A stretch of DNA of 64,000 bases from Syntrophobacteraceae bacterium (GCA_025453975.1 JALOPI010000008.1:1-64000); one strand, 5' to 3'. Positions 10,466 through 22,294 are shown, counted from the stretch's first letter. The notes: generated by a model from the sequence alone, not told the origin. Translations and numbers: made by a program.

Positions 10466-11920
10466 ATGAGTGAGATCCTCGCCGTATTTTCAACGGTGCG
10501 CTGGCAGGATGTCGTCGACATCCTGATCAACAGCTACATCCTGTTTCGCGTTTACGTGGTGTTTCAGGGCACGAACGCCTTCCGTGTCCTGGTGGGGATC
10601 ACCTCGCTCTGGATCTTCAGGGAGGTTGCCGCATCCATTGGTCTCATCCTCACCAGCTGGGCGGTGACCGGCATCACGACGGCGGCGGCCATCATCATCA
10701 TCGTGGTGTTCCGTAACGAGATCCGCACGGCCCTCCAGGCGAGGAATCTCCGGGCTTTCCTGTGGGGGGCTCCAGCTCAGGAGCAGACGGCACCCATCGA
10801 AAGCATCACGGAGACCATCTACCAGATGGGCAAAAAGCGCATCGGCGCCCTGGTGGTCTTCCCCGGTAAAGAGGACATCTCCGAGGTCGTTCATGGCGGC
10901 ATCGCCTGGAATGGCACGGTCTCCCAGGAGATGCTCCTCAGCATTTTCTGGCCCAAGAATCCCGTGCACGATGGGGCCATCATCGTGACCGGGAACCGGG
11001 TGGCCGAGGTAGGAGTCCTCCTGCCGCTCTCCCAGAGGCAGGATCTGCCGAGCTTCTATGGAACCCGGCATCGAGCGGCGGCGGGGCTTGCCGAGCGCAC
11101 CGATGCCCTGGTGGTGGCCGTCTCGGAGGAGCGCGGTCGCGTGACCGTGGCCAAGGACAGCTGGATCAAGCCCATCGGCCAGGCCGAGGAGCTCCAGCAG
11201 ATTCTCAAGAAGCATTACAACCTGATGGATGGGGCTCCGCTGCACCAGAGGAGGCGGGAGCGCCTCAAGCATTCCATCGCCGCCGTCCTGTCGCTCCTGA
11301 TCATGACGGGCATCTGGCTCGGCTTCACACGGGGGCAGGACAAGATCGTGGCTCTGAACATTCCCATCGAGTATGTCAACCGTCCCGGCAACTTCGAGAT
11401 CCTGGAAGCCTCGGTGGATGAGGTGCGCGTTCAGCTTTTTGGGTCCAGCGCCCTCATCAACTCCCTCAAGCCAGGCCAGGTCCAGGTGCGCGTGGATCTC
11501 AAAAAATCCGTCGAAGGCTCCAACGTCTTCCCCATCAGCCAGGAGAACATCAATGTGCCTCCGGGTGTCTTCCTCAACAAGGTTCAGCCCAGCACCATCG
11601 AGGTGACCCTCGATGTGCCCGCCACCAAGGAGCTTCCCATTCAGATCGACTGGGTCGGACGCCTTCCCGAGAATCTGGTCCTCACCAGGTCCGAGGTCAC
11701 TCCCGCAACGGTGAAGGTCATCGGGGGCAGGAAGATCCTGGACCGGGTGAGCACCCTCTACACCACCCCGATCCGGCTGGACTCCCTGACCCGGTCAGGT
11801 ACCCTGTCCACGGGAATGGTCCTGACGCCACCCTCCCTCAAGCTGGCTTCGGGATCCCCCGATCGCGTCACCATCGTCTACACCCTGGAGGATCGCATGA
11901 ACGACCAATCCTCTCCGTAA
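10466..11920 (+). CDS. cdaA: Diadenylate cyclase (DAC domain) fused to YbbR/CdaR-like domains
   Basis: N-terminal membrane helices; DAC motifs VHDGAIIV and GTRHRAA; then a second TM segment and YbbR-like repeats (IPIEYVNRPGNFEILEASVDEVRVQLFG...). Confidence 0.85.
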   Translation: MSEILAVFSTVRWQDVVDILINSYILFRVYVVFQGTNAFRVLVGITSLWIFREVAASIGLILTSWAVTGITTAAAIIIIVVFRNEIRTALQARNLRAFLWGAPAQEQTAPIESITETIYQMGKKRIGALVVFPGKEDISEVVHGGIAWNGTVSQEMLLSIFWPKNPVHDGAIIVTGNRVAEVGVLLPLSQRQDLPSFYGTRHRAAAGLAERTDALVVAVSEERGRVTVAKDSWIKPIGQAEELQQILKKHYNLMDGAPLHQRRRERLKHSIAAVLSLLIMTGIWLGFTRGQDKIVALNIPIEYVNRPGNFEILEASVDEVRVQLFGSSALINSLKPGQVQVRVDLKKSVEGSNVFPISQENINVPPGVFLNKVQPSTIEVTLDVPATKELPIQIDWVGRLPENLVLTRSEVTPATVKVIGGRKILDRVSTLYTTPIRLDSLTRSGTLSTGMVLTPPSLKLASGSPDRVTIVYTLEDRMNDQSSP

Positions 11921-12090
11921 TGGGATCCATCTGGGCAGGCTTCCGTGGAGGGGGGCGGCATGAGCCTCTGGTGAATCCCAAAGCGGGATGGTCAGGTTCT
12001 GAATGCGGCGGAAGACGAGTGCCGGTGGGGGACTCGGGAAGGGCTCTTCTGAAGATGAGGCTATGATTCCGGGAGGTTTCGCCGAAGTCC

Positions 12091-13440
12091 TCAGAGGTTT
12101 TCGAGGGCGTCCCCATTCTTCAGGGAGCAGATGATGCGGTTGGCTCGCTCCTCCACATCGGGGATCATCTCGGCCAGCACCTTGAGGGATGTCAGGATCT
12201 TTTTGGTCTGCAGCTTGTGCGGGATTCGGAGGGCGGGGTGATCCAGGAGACCGATGATCTCGTCCAGCATGGGTACCTTCTCCACCGTGAAATCGACGTA
12301 GGCCAGCTTACGCCAACGCTCACGCAGATCCTCGGGAATGTGGCTCACCTTTTCAGCCAGCGCATCGGCGGTTCCCACCCAGATGGCATCCTGGAGCCGG
12401 TTCAAGAGGTTGAGGATCTCACCCTCCGTGGACTGCCAGACGGTGCTTTCACCCAGCAGCTCCATCCATCTCGGCCGGATTTTGTGATAGAGCCATCGTT
12501 CCGCCACATGGGGCATGAGGCTCAGGGTGGCCATCTCGACCTGATCGGCGAAAAGATCCTGGCTCACCCGGGTCAGATGCTGCTGGCCGTTCAGGAGATG
12601 GCCATGGGATTCGAGGAGATCGTTCAACCGTGACAGGATGGTTCGCTTGGTCTCCAGGTCCGGGCAGGCCTTTTCGACCTGAGCTTCCCATTGCTCCCTG
12701 AGGTAGCCTATCTCGGTGTTGATGGCTGACGTGGTGAAGCCGAGCTTGATCAGGGTGTTCCGGAGCTCATGGGCCAGCACGTTGCAGCTCTGGAGCCGCT
12801 GGCGAGTCAGGTTCTTCTGCGCGTCGGCGAGAGTCCCCCGGATGTGGAGGGAAATGAGCTCGGTGCCCAGGGTGCGGGACAGTTTTTTGATGATTTTCGT
12901 CGACCGGTCCCCGATTTTGATCTTGCAGGGATTGAAGTGGATCTTGACGACGGCGGCCACCACGTATTCCGTGCTCTGCCAGATGGGGCGCCCCATGTGA
13001 TCGAGAGGGTAGTCGAGGCGGTCCAGCTCGTTGCCGTAGAGGTCGCACTTGCGGACGAGAACCGGCTCCATGTGGTGGAAGTCTTCGATTTCGCCGCTGA
13101 GCTGTTTTCGGACACTGCGGACATCCTCATAGGGGTCGTCCGCCGTCCAGCTCTTCTGCCGCTCCACGCACCAGCCCATGGCTTCCAGAACCGAGCCCGG
13201 ACGGTCCCTGTACTGCTCCCAGCTCTTGCCGGGGAAGTTGTAGTCCGAAACCTCGGGGAGTCCCCATTCGATCTGACCGGAGCTTCGATCTCGATATCCC
13301 GATGTGACCCGAACAGCCTGCAGCTCGGGCATGGGCCCCACACGGTAGATGGTGCCCTTGGTGGCGTCTTCGAGGGTGAGCAGAATGGTTTCGATCATAT
13401 CCTTGCACGTTCGGGCAAGGATATCGTCTCCGATGATCAT
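12091..13440 (-). CDS. Uncharacterised protein with histidine-kinase-like H-box but no recognisable ATPase domain
   Basis: CNVLAHELRNTLIKLGFTTSAINTEI resembles a HisKA H-box; no N/G1/G2 boxes seen in 449 aa. Confidence 0.6.
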   Translation of the reverse strand: MIIGDDILARTCKDMIETILLTLEDATKGTIYRVGPMPELQAVRVTSGYRDRSSGQIEWGLPEVSDYNFPGKSWEQYRDRPGSVLEAMGWCVERQKSWTADDPYEDVRSVRKQLSGEIEDFHHMEPVLVRKCDLYGNELDRLDYPLDHMGRPIWQSTEYVVAAVVKIHFNPCKIKIGDRSTKIIKKLSRTLGTELISLHIRGTLADAQKNLTRQRLQSCNVLAHELRNTLIKLGFTTSAINTEIGYLREQWEAQVEKACPDLETKRTILSRLNDLLESHGHLLNGQQHLTRVSQDLFADQVEMATLSLMPHVAERWLYHKIRPRWMELLGESTVWQSTEGEILNLLNRLQDAIWVGTADALAEKVSHIPEDLRERWRKLAYVDFTVEKVPMLDEIIGLLDHPALRIPHKLQTKKILTSLKVLAEMIPDVEERANRIICSLKNGDALENL

Positions 13441-13746
13441 GTTCGAAAGCCCCGCAAGAAACTCGCTCCCCTGCGCACAGGGATCGTATTGTGATTATCC
13501 CGAATTCCAGACACCGTCAACAGCCTTTTGAACCGCCCCTTCTCGCCATGGCTCCGCGGGCCCGGCGGTTCTGGAAAGGTGGAAAAGCTCCCCATCGCTT
13601 CAGAACATTCCGATGCAGGCAGCTCTTGGTGAAAGCTATCGGCATTGGAGCCTGGGACCATTACTGCATCGCCTCCGAGGGGGACAGGGCGATGCGCTGG
13701 CTGACGGTAGACCACTTTCGCCATCCCTTCCGGGAAAAACGGGGAG

Positions 13747-15252
13747 TCAGGCTCTCCCAAAGAGGATCGTCAGCTCCCGAAGGCCTTGGATCAGCTCCTT
13801 GGTGATGTGCTGCCCCTTCAGTCGGTACCGCCAGTTGCCCATGGATATGGACGGAGTGTTCATGCGCGCTTCCTCATTCAAGCCCAGCAGGTCCTGCATG
13901 GGGATGATGGCCAGGTTCGCCACGGACATGAGAGCCATGCGCACTAAGCCGCTGGTCACCGTGCTCTCCTGGACGGGGTATCCCAGGTATCGAGCCAGAT
14001 TCTCTTTTTCATGCGGTTGAGCTTCCCGGCGAAGCCATCCCCTCACCGTGTTGTTGTCGTGGGTTCCCGTGTACGTGACGCTGTGGCGGATGTAGTTGTG
14101 CGGCGCGTGAGGACTGGTGGCCACGTCCCCCATGAACGCGAAGAGCAGCACGTTCATGCCCGGATAGCCCTGTCGCGTCATGAATTCCCGCACGTCGGCC
14201 GTGATGGTGCCCAAGTCCTCGGCGATGATGGGCAGGTGAGGAAATCTTCCGTGGAGAGTGGCGAAAAAATCCCCTCCGGGGGCCGTTCGCCAGCAGCCGT
14301 TGACGGCCGCTTTCTCGCCGAAAGGGATTTCCCAGTAACCGAGAAAACCCCGAAAATGGTCCAGACGGACCATGTCGAACAGGCCCAGGTAGTGGCCGAT
14401 CCGCTGCACCCACCAGTCGAATCCGCGCTGGGCGAGAGCTTCCCAGTCGTACAAGGGGTTCCCCCAGAGCTGGCCGGTGCTGCTGAAGTAGTCGGGGGGG
14501 ACTCCGGCCACATGGGTGGGGAGCCTGGCTCCATCGAGTCGGAAGATGTCAGGATGGGCCCAGACATCGGAGCTTTCGAGACTGACGTATATGGGGGCGT
14601 CACCCAGGATCTGAATGCCGCGCTGGTTGCAGTAAGCTTTGAGGGCATGCCATTGGTCGAAAAAGATGAACTGCGTGAGCATTTCCTTTTCGATGTGGGT
14701 CTGAAGCTGCACTCTCCAATCTCGAAGGGCCTCGTGGTGGCGATCCCGCAGCTCCACGGGCCACTCGCTCCAGTTCTGGTCCTCGAATCGCTCCTTGAGG
14801 GCGGTATAGAGCGCATGATCTTCCAGCCAGAAGGCATGGGCCTGACAGAACCGCTGGAATTCCTCCCGCCGAATCCCCTGCTCCCTGAAGCGTTCATGGG
14901 CCCGGTCCAGAAGGCGGGATTTTGCTTGAGTGGCCGAGACATAGTCGGTCACGTCCTGCGTCCCCATGCCCTGATCCAGGCCATCGAGGTCGGAGGGCGC
15001 AAGGAAGCCATCCCGCGCCATGTGCTCGGGGCTGATGAGGAGGGGATTGCCGGCAAAGGCCGACGGACTGGTGTAGGGCGAGCTCCCGCACTTGAGAGTG
15101 GTCGGTGTCAGGGGGAGGACCTGCCAGAGCCTCTGGCCGGCCGCCACCAGGAAGTCGGCGAACCCGTAGGCCGTGGGGCCCAGGTCCCCAATGCCGCAGG
15201 GCCCGGGCAGCGACGTGAGATGCAGGAAAATGCCACCGCGGCGGTCTTTCAT
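13747..15252 (-). CDS. malQ: 4-alpha-glucanotransferase
   Basis: MKDRRGGIFLHLTSLPGPCGIGDLGP, RLWQVLPLTPT, VRLDHFRGF, IIAEDLGTI, YTGTHDNNTVRGW. Confidence 0.96.
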   Translation of the reverse strand: MKDRRGGIFLHLTSLPGPCGIGDLGPTAYGFADFLVAAGQRLWQVLPLTPTTLKCGSSPYTSPSAFAGNPLLISPEHMARDGFLAPSDLDGLDQGMGTQDVTDYVSATQAKSRLLDRAHERFREQGIRREEFQRFCQAHAFWLEDHALYTALKERFEDQNWSEWPVELRDRHHEALRDWRVQLQTHIEKEMLTQFIFFDQWHALKAYCNQRGIQILGDAPIYVSLESSDVWAHPDIFRLDGARLPTHVAGVPPDYFSSTGQLWGNPLYDWEALAQRGFDWWVQRIGHYLGLFDMVRLDHFRGFLGYWEIPFGEKAAVNGCWRTAPGGDFFATLHGRFPHLPIIAEDLGTITADVREFMTRQGYPGMNVLLFAFMGDVATSPHAPHNYIRHSVTYTGTHDNNTVRGWLRREAQPHEKENLARYLGYPVQESTVTSGLVRMALMSVANLAIIPMQDLLGLNEEARMNTPSISMGNWRYRLKGQHITKELIQGLRELTILFGRA

Positions 15253-15368
15253 AGGCCGTGATCCTGGATTCTTGCAGTCTTGAGCTGATGAAGCTCCGCA
15301 GTCACGGGTCCGTAAAGCCGGGCTGGAAAACCTCGATGATAAAGGAAGGTAACCAGGTCCGAAGCCCC

Positions 15369-16895
<1,527 letters not shown>

Positions 16896-16994
16896 CTAAA
16901 CAAAAGCCCACCTTCTGTCAAAGGCAAACTGTGCGGCCCATCGGGGTGGACCGGCCCATCGTTCCACTCAGGCGCAGGGCGCTGGGCGCTGATT

Positions 16995-17921
16995 TCATGG
17001 CATTGAGGGGGGCTGCCCGCTGGATTGGCCTCGGATGGCCAGCCAGTTGTCCAGGGAGGCGCGATCCGGAATGGGCGACCTGGCTCCCAGCCCGGTGCAG
17101 CTCAGGGCCGCCGCGGCCCGAGCCATGCGAAAAGCCCCCTCCACGGAGCCGCCTCGGGCGATCTCCAGGGCGTAGGCGCCGTGAAAGACATCGCCGGCTC
17201 CCGTGGTGTCCACGACCTCCACGGGGAGCGCCGGCCAATGCTCCTCCCGGTCTTCGTTTCTCCAGAGGAAGCCTTCCTCGCCCAGGGTGACCGCCACCAC
17301 GGGAGCCTGGGTGCTCAGGCTCCGGAGGGCCCGCCGCGCGTCGATCTCCCCGGTCAGCTCCCGGGCAAACCGGCTGGAGGCGATGAGATGATCCACGTGT
17401 CCCGCCAGTCTTCCGGCCCCAGACTGGACGGAGCCCGCGTCCAGCACGGTGGGTACGCCCCTCCGGCGTGCCTCTCGAATCAGGGTCAGCGAAAGCTCGG
17501 GCTCGTGTCCGTCCATGAGCAGCACTCCTGGAGCGAGCCGGGAGAGGTCGACCTGGCCGGGCTCGAGCGGCGGGGTCTCCTCCTTGAAGTTGACCACCGT
17601 CCGCTTGCCGTCGGGCTTCACCAGGATCATGGAGAGGGGCGTGGGATGCGGCCCGCGAACGACCCAGTCCGTCAGAACGCCCTCGGCCCGAAGCTCCGCC
17701 AGATGCAGATCGCCGAAGAGATCGCGGCCGAGATAGCCGCAGAACGCTGCGAGCCCCCCCAGCCTCGCCACCGTCACCGAGGCATTGGCGGCCGGGCCTC
17801 CGCCAGCCATGGTCCGTCGAGAGGCGGGGCATTTTTCGTCCTCTCCCGGGTGGTGATCCACCACCAAGGCTACGTCATAGGCAGCGTGTCCGACACACAA
17901 GACGTCCACGGGCTTTATCAT
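16995..17921 (-). CDS. PfkB-family carbohydrate kinase
   Basis: GGGPAANASVTVARLG and DTTGAGDVFHGAYAL (PfkB signatures). Confidence 0.93.
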   Translation of the reverse strand: MIKPVDVLCVGHAAYDVALVVDHHPGEDEKCPASRRTMAGGGPAANASVTVARLGGLAAFCGYLGRDLFGDLHLAELRAEGVLTDWVVRGPHPTPLSMILVKPDGKRTVVNFKEETPPLEPGQVDLSRLAPGVLLMDGHEPELSLTLIREARRRGVPTVLDAGSVQSGAGRLAGHVDHLIASSRFARELTGEIDARRALRSLSTQAPVVAVTLGEEGFLWRNEDREEHWPALPVEVVDTTGAGDVFHGAYALEIARGGSVEGAFRMARAAAALSCTGLGARSPIPDRASLDNWLAIRGQSSGQPPSMP

Positions 17922-18188
17922 CCGGCGTCATGCCTTTCCAATCGCATCCGAGGGCGGCCCCGGCGGGAGAGCCGCGCACCCTTCACGCCAGCCTCCGCCC
18001 CGAGGGCTCGGGATTCCACTGCACTATGCCTGAGAAGCGCAGCAGGACGCAAGCCCGGCTTCAACCGCGGCAGCGGGATCGCTTGACAGGATGAGGGGAT
18101 CGCAATAGAGAGCGTCCAGGCTGGTCGCAGTCTTTCCCGCCGGATGATCCCGATGCGATGTACCGGCTCTCAAGGGAGGAGAGAATAC

Positions 18189-19757
18189 ATGGTCGATCTC
18201 ACCCCTTTCTGGGTGCCCTGGCTGACAGGCGCCGCCGGGCTTCTCCTTGGCCTTCTGATGGCGGCGATCTTCGTGCAGTTGCGGGCGGAGCAGTGGAAGG
18301 AGCGGATACGCCACGAGGCGGAGCTTGAAAAGACATCCCTCCTTTCCAGGCTGGATTCCCAGGATCAACAGAGGGCCCTGATGGATGCCACGATTTCGGA
18401 GCTTCGAGCCGAGTCGGCTCGGCTGGATTCGGAGGTGCGGTCCCTCCTGAGCCGAGGCGCCGCCGCCGAGGAGAAGAATTCGAGGATCCCGGAGCTTCTG
18501 GCGCGGCTCGGGGACAAGGATGCGCAGTGGCGGAGCCTGCACGACGAGAACATGGACCTGCAAAGGAAGCTTGCCGAAATGGAGACTCGCCTCGTGGAGG
18601 AGCGCAAGGCGTGGGAGGACAAGCTGAAGAGTCTTGGCGACGTCCAGGCCCGCCTGAGTGATACCTTCAAGGCCATTTCCTCCGAAGCCCTGCGTGACAG
18701 CGGGCAGAGCTTTCTTCACCTCGCCAGCGGAGTCATGGAGCGGATTCAGGAAGGCTCCAAGGGGGATCTCGAGGCCCGGCGCCTCGCCATCGATCAGCTC
18801 GTCAAGCCCCTCACGGAGATCCTGTCCCAGCTGGACCAGCGTGTCCGGGAAGTCGAGCAGGCCCGAACCCTGGCTTATGCGACCCTCACCGAGCAGGTTC
18901 AGTCCCTGGGCAGGACCCAGAGCCGGCTCCACCAGGAAACCTCCAACCTGGTCCAGGCCCTGAGGACTCCCTCGGTGCGGGGGCGCTGGGGGGAGATGCA
19001 GCTGAAGCGCGTGGCCGAGATCGCCGGCATGGCGGAGCACTGTGATTTCTTCCTGCAGGCCTCCACCGCTGCCGGCGGCGATCCCCAGCTGCGGCCGGAC
19101 ATGATCGTCAAGCTGCCCAGCGGGCGCCACGTGGTGGTGGATGCCAAGGCACCGCTTCAAGCCTACCTGGAGGCCATCGAATCGAGCGACCAGGCTGCGC
19201 GGGCCGCGAAGATGAAGGATCATGCCCGGCAGATCCGGTCGCACGTGACCCTGCTCGGCGGCAAGTCTTACTGGGATCGGTTCAAGCCCGCTCCGGAGTT
19301 CGTGGTCCTTTTCCTTCCCGGGGAGTCGTTCTTCAGCGCCGCCCTGGAGCAGGACCGGGATCTCATCGAATATGGCATCGAGCGTCGGGTGATCCTGGCC
19401 ACGCCCACGACCCTCATCGCTCTCCTGCGATCCGTTGCCTACGGCTGGAGGCAGGAGCAGCTGGCGGCCAACGCGGCAGCCATCAGCGATCTGGGGAAAT
19501 CCCTTCATGACCGCATGCACACCCTGGCGACCCACTTCGCGGACATCCGGCGGGGACTCGACCGGTCCGTCGAGGCGTACAACCGGGCCGTCGGGACGCT
19601 GGAGGGGCGGATCCTTCCCGCGGCCCGCCGACTGAAGGAAATGGGCATCTCGAGCTCCGTGGAGATCCAGGCCCTCCACCCCGTGGAAAGGGTGGCGCGG
19701 CCGCTCTCCACGCTGGGTGACGGCGACTCCGGATCGGAGGATGACGCGGATGAGTGA
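18189..19757 (+). CDS. rmuC: DNA recombination protein RmuC
   Basis: TM helix plus coiled coil, then SVRGRWGEMQLKRVAEIAGM, DMIVKLPSGRHVVVDAKAPLQAYLEA, ILATPTTLIALLRSVAYGWRQEQ. Confidence 0.94.
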   Translation: MVDLTPFWVPWLTGAAGLLLGLLMAAIFVQLRAEQWKERIRHEAELEKTSLLSRLDSQDQQRALMDATISELRAESARLDSEVRSLLSRGAAAEEKNSRIPELLARLGDKDAQWRSLHDENMDLQRKLAEMETRLVEERKAWEDKLKSLGDVQARLSDTFKAISSEALRDSGQSFLHLASGVMERIQEGSKGDLEARRLAIDQLVKPLTEILSQLDQRVREVEQARTLAYATLTEQVQSLGRTQSRLHQETSNLVQALRTPSVRGRWGEMQLKRVAEIAGMAEHCDFFLQASTAAGGDPQLRPDMIVKLPSGRHVVVDAKAPLQAYLEAIESSDQAARAAKMKDHARQIRSHVTLLGGKSYWDRFKPAPEFVVLFLPGESFFSAALEQDRDLIEYGIERRVILATPTTLIALLRSVAYGWRQEQLAANAAAISDLGKSLHDRMHTLATHFADIRRGLDRSVEAYNRAVGTLEGRILPAARRLKEMGISSSVEIQALHPVERVARPLSTLGDGDSGSEDDADE

Positions 19758-20055
19758 GGAGAAGGGCGAGGGATGTTGAGGCACTGAAATAGGAGCTGCA
19801 GGAGCTTCATGGTGAATCCCTGTTACAGTGGATCACGCGATTGGCCGAAAGAATAGGCGCCGGTTTTGAATCATGGGCACGAATCATGCTTTCATCGTCT
19901 GGCGCGGGTTGCCTTCACTCCATCGAGCACCCGATCGTGTGTTTACCGATCCACTGTGACGCGGTCTGTGACTTCCTGCTCGAATTCCTCGAGCGTCCTG
20001 CCTCTCCGGAGTCTTTCGGCGCGGCCCGGATGATGGCCTGAAGGGTGAGAAGAGC

Positions 20056-21201
20056 ATGCGGGTTCTGGTGGTTGAAGATCATCCTTCCATGAGGAGCATC
20101 CTGAAGAAGATGCTTTACCGGATGCAGCGCTTCGAATCCATTGAAGAGGCGGTCGATGGAGAGGAGGGCTGGCACAAGCTCCGAACCCAGATTTTTCACC
20201 TGGTCATTGCCGACATCAACATGCCGCGGCTCAACGGCATCGATCTGCTCAAGCGGTGCCGCGGCGAGCTTGACCTCAGAAACGTACCCTTTCTCATCGT
20301 GTCCGGTGAATCCCTCCAGGAGGTGATTGCCCTGGTGGGGGAATGGGGCGTCTTCGACTATGTGGTGAAGCCCTTTTCCTACAGCATTCTCAAGGAACGG
20401 ATCGAAGCCATGCTCGACCGGCTTCGAAGCCCCGAGGAGCTGCTCTACCGGGAAGTCGAGCGATTGAAGGAGATGGGCTACCATCGGGAAGCCCTGCGGA
20501 GAGTCGAGGAGGCGGAGGCCAGTCTGAAGGCGTTGAAGGTGAAGTGGCTGACCCTCAAGGGCGAATGCCTGATGGAGCTCGGTGAGCTGGAGACCGCCGG
20601 GGAGTGTCTCAGCAAAGCCCTGCAGCTCTCCGAATCATACCTGCCGGCCCACAAAACGTCGGCCGAGCTTCATCTCAAGCAGGGAAACGTGGAGCGTGCC
20701 ATCGATTTTCTGACGCGGGCCGACGAGATCAGCCCCATGGACACGGACCGCAAGGTCAAGCTGGGGAAGCTGCTCCTCACTCAGGGGCGGGAAGAAGAGG
20801 GCCGCGTCTATCTCGATAAGGCAGTGAAGCAGTCGAGCCAGGCTGATCGGGAGGGTACACTCCGCAGGGCTGCCGAGGCCTTCATGGAGGCCGGCCGTTT
20901 TGCCGACGCCGAAGAGCTTTTCGTGAAGCTTCTGAAGCTGAACCCGGAAGAGGCTGAAACCTACAACAGGCTGGGCATCGCCCTGAGGAGGCAGGGTAAG
21001 TACGATGAGGCGGAGGCCTATTACCGCATGGCCCTGGAGAGCCATCCCCAGAACCCGGTGATCCATTACAATCTCGGTGTGCTGCAGTTCAGCCGCCAGG
21101 AAAAAGGAAGCGCCCGTCAGTCGCTCCTGGAAGCCATCCGCCTGGACCCCGGTTTCAGCAAGGCCCGGGAGATCCTCAAGCAGTTGGATGCCTCGCGGTA
21201 A
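20056..21201 (+). CDS. Response regulator receiver domain fused to TPR repeats
   Basis: MRVLVVEDHPSMRSIL ... VIADINMPRLNGIDLL ... VVKPFS, then TPR units such as AETYNRLGIALRRQGKYDEAEAYYRMAL. Confidence 0.9.
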   Translation: MRVLVVEDHPSMRSILKKMLYRMQRFESIEEAVDGEEGWHKLRTQIFHLVIADINMPRLNGIDLLKRCRGELDLRNVPFLIVSGESLQEVIALVGEWGVFDYVVKPFSYSILKERIEAMLDRLRSPEELLYREVERLKEMGYHREALRRVEEAEASLKALKVKWLTLKGECLMELGELETAGECLSKALQLSESYLPAHKTSAELHLKQGNVERAIDFLTRADEISPMDTDRKVKLGKLLLTQGREEEGRVYLDKAVKQSSQADREGTLRRAAEAFMEAGRFADAEELFVKLLKLNPEEAETYNRLGIALRRQGKYDEAEAYYRMALESHPQNPVIHYNLGVLQFSRQEKGSARQSLLEAIRLDPGFSKAREILKQLDASR

Positions 21202-21213
21202 CGGGGGCGCCCA

Positions 21214-21564
21214 TCAAAGCTCGGGAGCGTCCCCCGGAATCACGCACACGAAAACCATCACCGATTTCCCGGTATTCCTGATCTGGTGCTCTTCCTCGGC
21301 GGGCACGAAAATCACGCTCCCAGCCTGGACCGGTACCCATTCCCCTTCCTGGAAGACCGCGCCCTCCCCCCCATGGACAAAGATTTCATGCTCCCATGCA
21401 TGGCGGTGACGTGGCGTGTGCCCCTCCGGAGCCAGCTCGAACACGCGCATGCAGAAACGGGTGGCACCGTCGCCTCGACCGATGACCACTCGGCCGGTGA
21501 CTCCCCTGGCGGGCGGCTGATCGAAAACTCGCTTCTCTGCCTCGGAATAGCGAATGATTTTCAT
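21214..21564 (-). CDS. Cupin-domain protein
   Basis: GHTPRHRHAWEHEIFVHGGEG...VFVPAEEEHQIRN. Confidence 0.88.
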   Translation of the reverse strand: MKIIRYSEAEKRVFDQPPARGVTGRVVIGRGDGATRFCMRVFELAPEGHTPRHRHAWEHEIFVHGGEGAVFQEGEWVPVQAGSVIFVPAEEEHQIRNTGKSVMVFVCVIPGDAPEL

Positions 21565-21596
21565 CGATGGTGCTCCTGGGGCGAACGACCGTGGAG

Positions 21597-21612
21597 CGTC
21601 TCGCGCGAGACG
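21597..21612. promoter_or_regulatory. 16-bp perfect palindrome upstream of the cupin gene (possible operator)
   Basis: CGTCTCGCGCGAGACG, 33 nt upstream of the minus-strand ATG at 21564. Confidence 0.35.
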
Positions 21613-21800
21613 GCGAATCGTCTGCCTCCCTGGGGGGGAGACAGACGCTCACGATCCGCCCGGCTTTTCAGGCGACTGGCGCCGAGGGATAGGGCTTGTT
21701 CGAGATCGGAAGGGGACCGGTTCGGCGAACCGGCTGGTGAAGGGCCTGAAGCGCTCTTCCATGTCTCCGGGCCGGCACGATGGCCGGCGGAAGCTGGCTC

Positions 21801-22004
21801 TCAGGACAGGAACTTCTTCTTGAGATCGTCCCACGGGGCGAAGGCTGCAAGCAGGATGGCTGAAATGAGGTAAATCGCCACGAGGGACGCCGGAAAGGTC
21901 ACATAGAACAGTGCATAGACCGGAAAAAGGGCGGCAAAGGCCAGTGCGAGCTTAACGGCCATTGCAATCCATTTGCTCTTGGAACCATTGTCATCCATGC
22001 TCAT
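21801..22004 (-). CDS. Small membrane protein (hypothetical)
   Basis: 67 aa with two hydrophobic segments: VKLALAFAALFPVYALFYVTF and SLVAIYLISAILLAAF. Confidence 0.55.
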   Translation of the reverse strand: MSMDDNGSKSKWIAMAVKLALAFAALFPVYALFYVTFPASLVAIYLISAILLAAFAPWDDLKKKFLS

Positions 22005-22294
22005 ACTCCATCTCTCGAGGTTCTTCGGGTTCGCTCTGTTCTAAAGCAGAGACAAGGATTTGGAGGCAGTCTGCTTGCCCTCGCATTGTGCATAGATCAA
22101 ACGCTGTCGGACTTCGTCCCCTTTGAGCTGACGGGCTCACCTTAAGCGAGGTGGGAAGAATTTGCAAGGGAGAAGGGGGGAGAGTCGTGACCTTTTTTTC
22201 ACAAAACCACCCATCCTTCCTTCGGATGGGACCGAGGGTCCGGCGGCGTGGGGAGGGCCGAAGCTGACGCGGTCTGGGTCTTCTGATCTTTTTG

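Noticed and set aside
14011-15261. 416-aa ORF on the plus strand
   Set aside because: Antisense to malQ, which has clear catalytic motifs.
17440-17520. Possible tRNA, rRNA or CRISPR signals anywhere in the window
   Set aside because: No regularly spaced direct repeats, cloverleaf-like sequence or rRNA signature was recognised by eye; a tRNAscan/CRISPR finder run would be decisive.
18024-19784. 586-aa ORF on the minus strand
   Set aside because: Antisense to rmuC; low-information composition typical of shadow ORFs.
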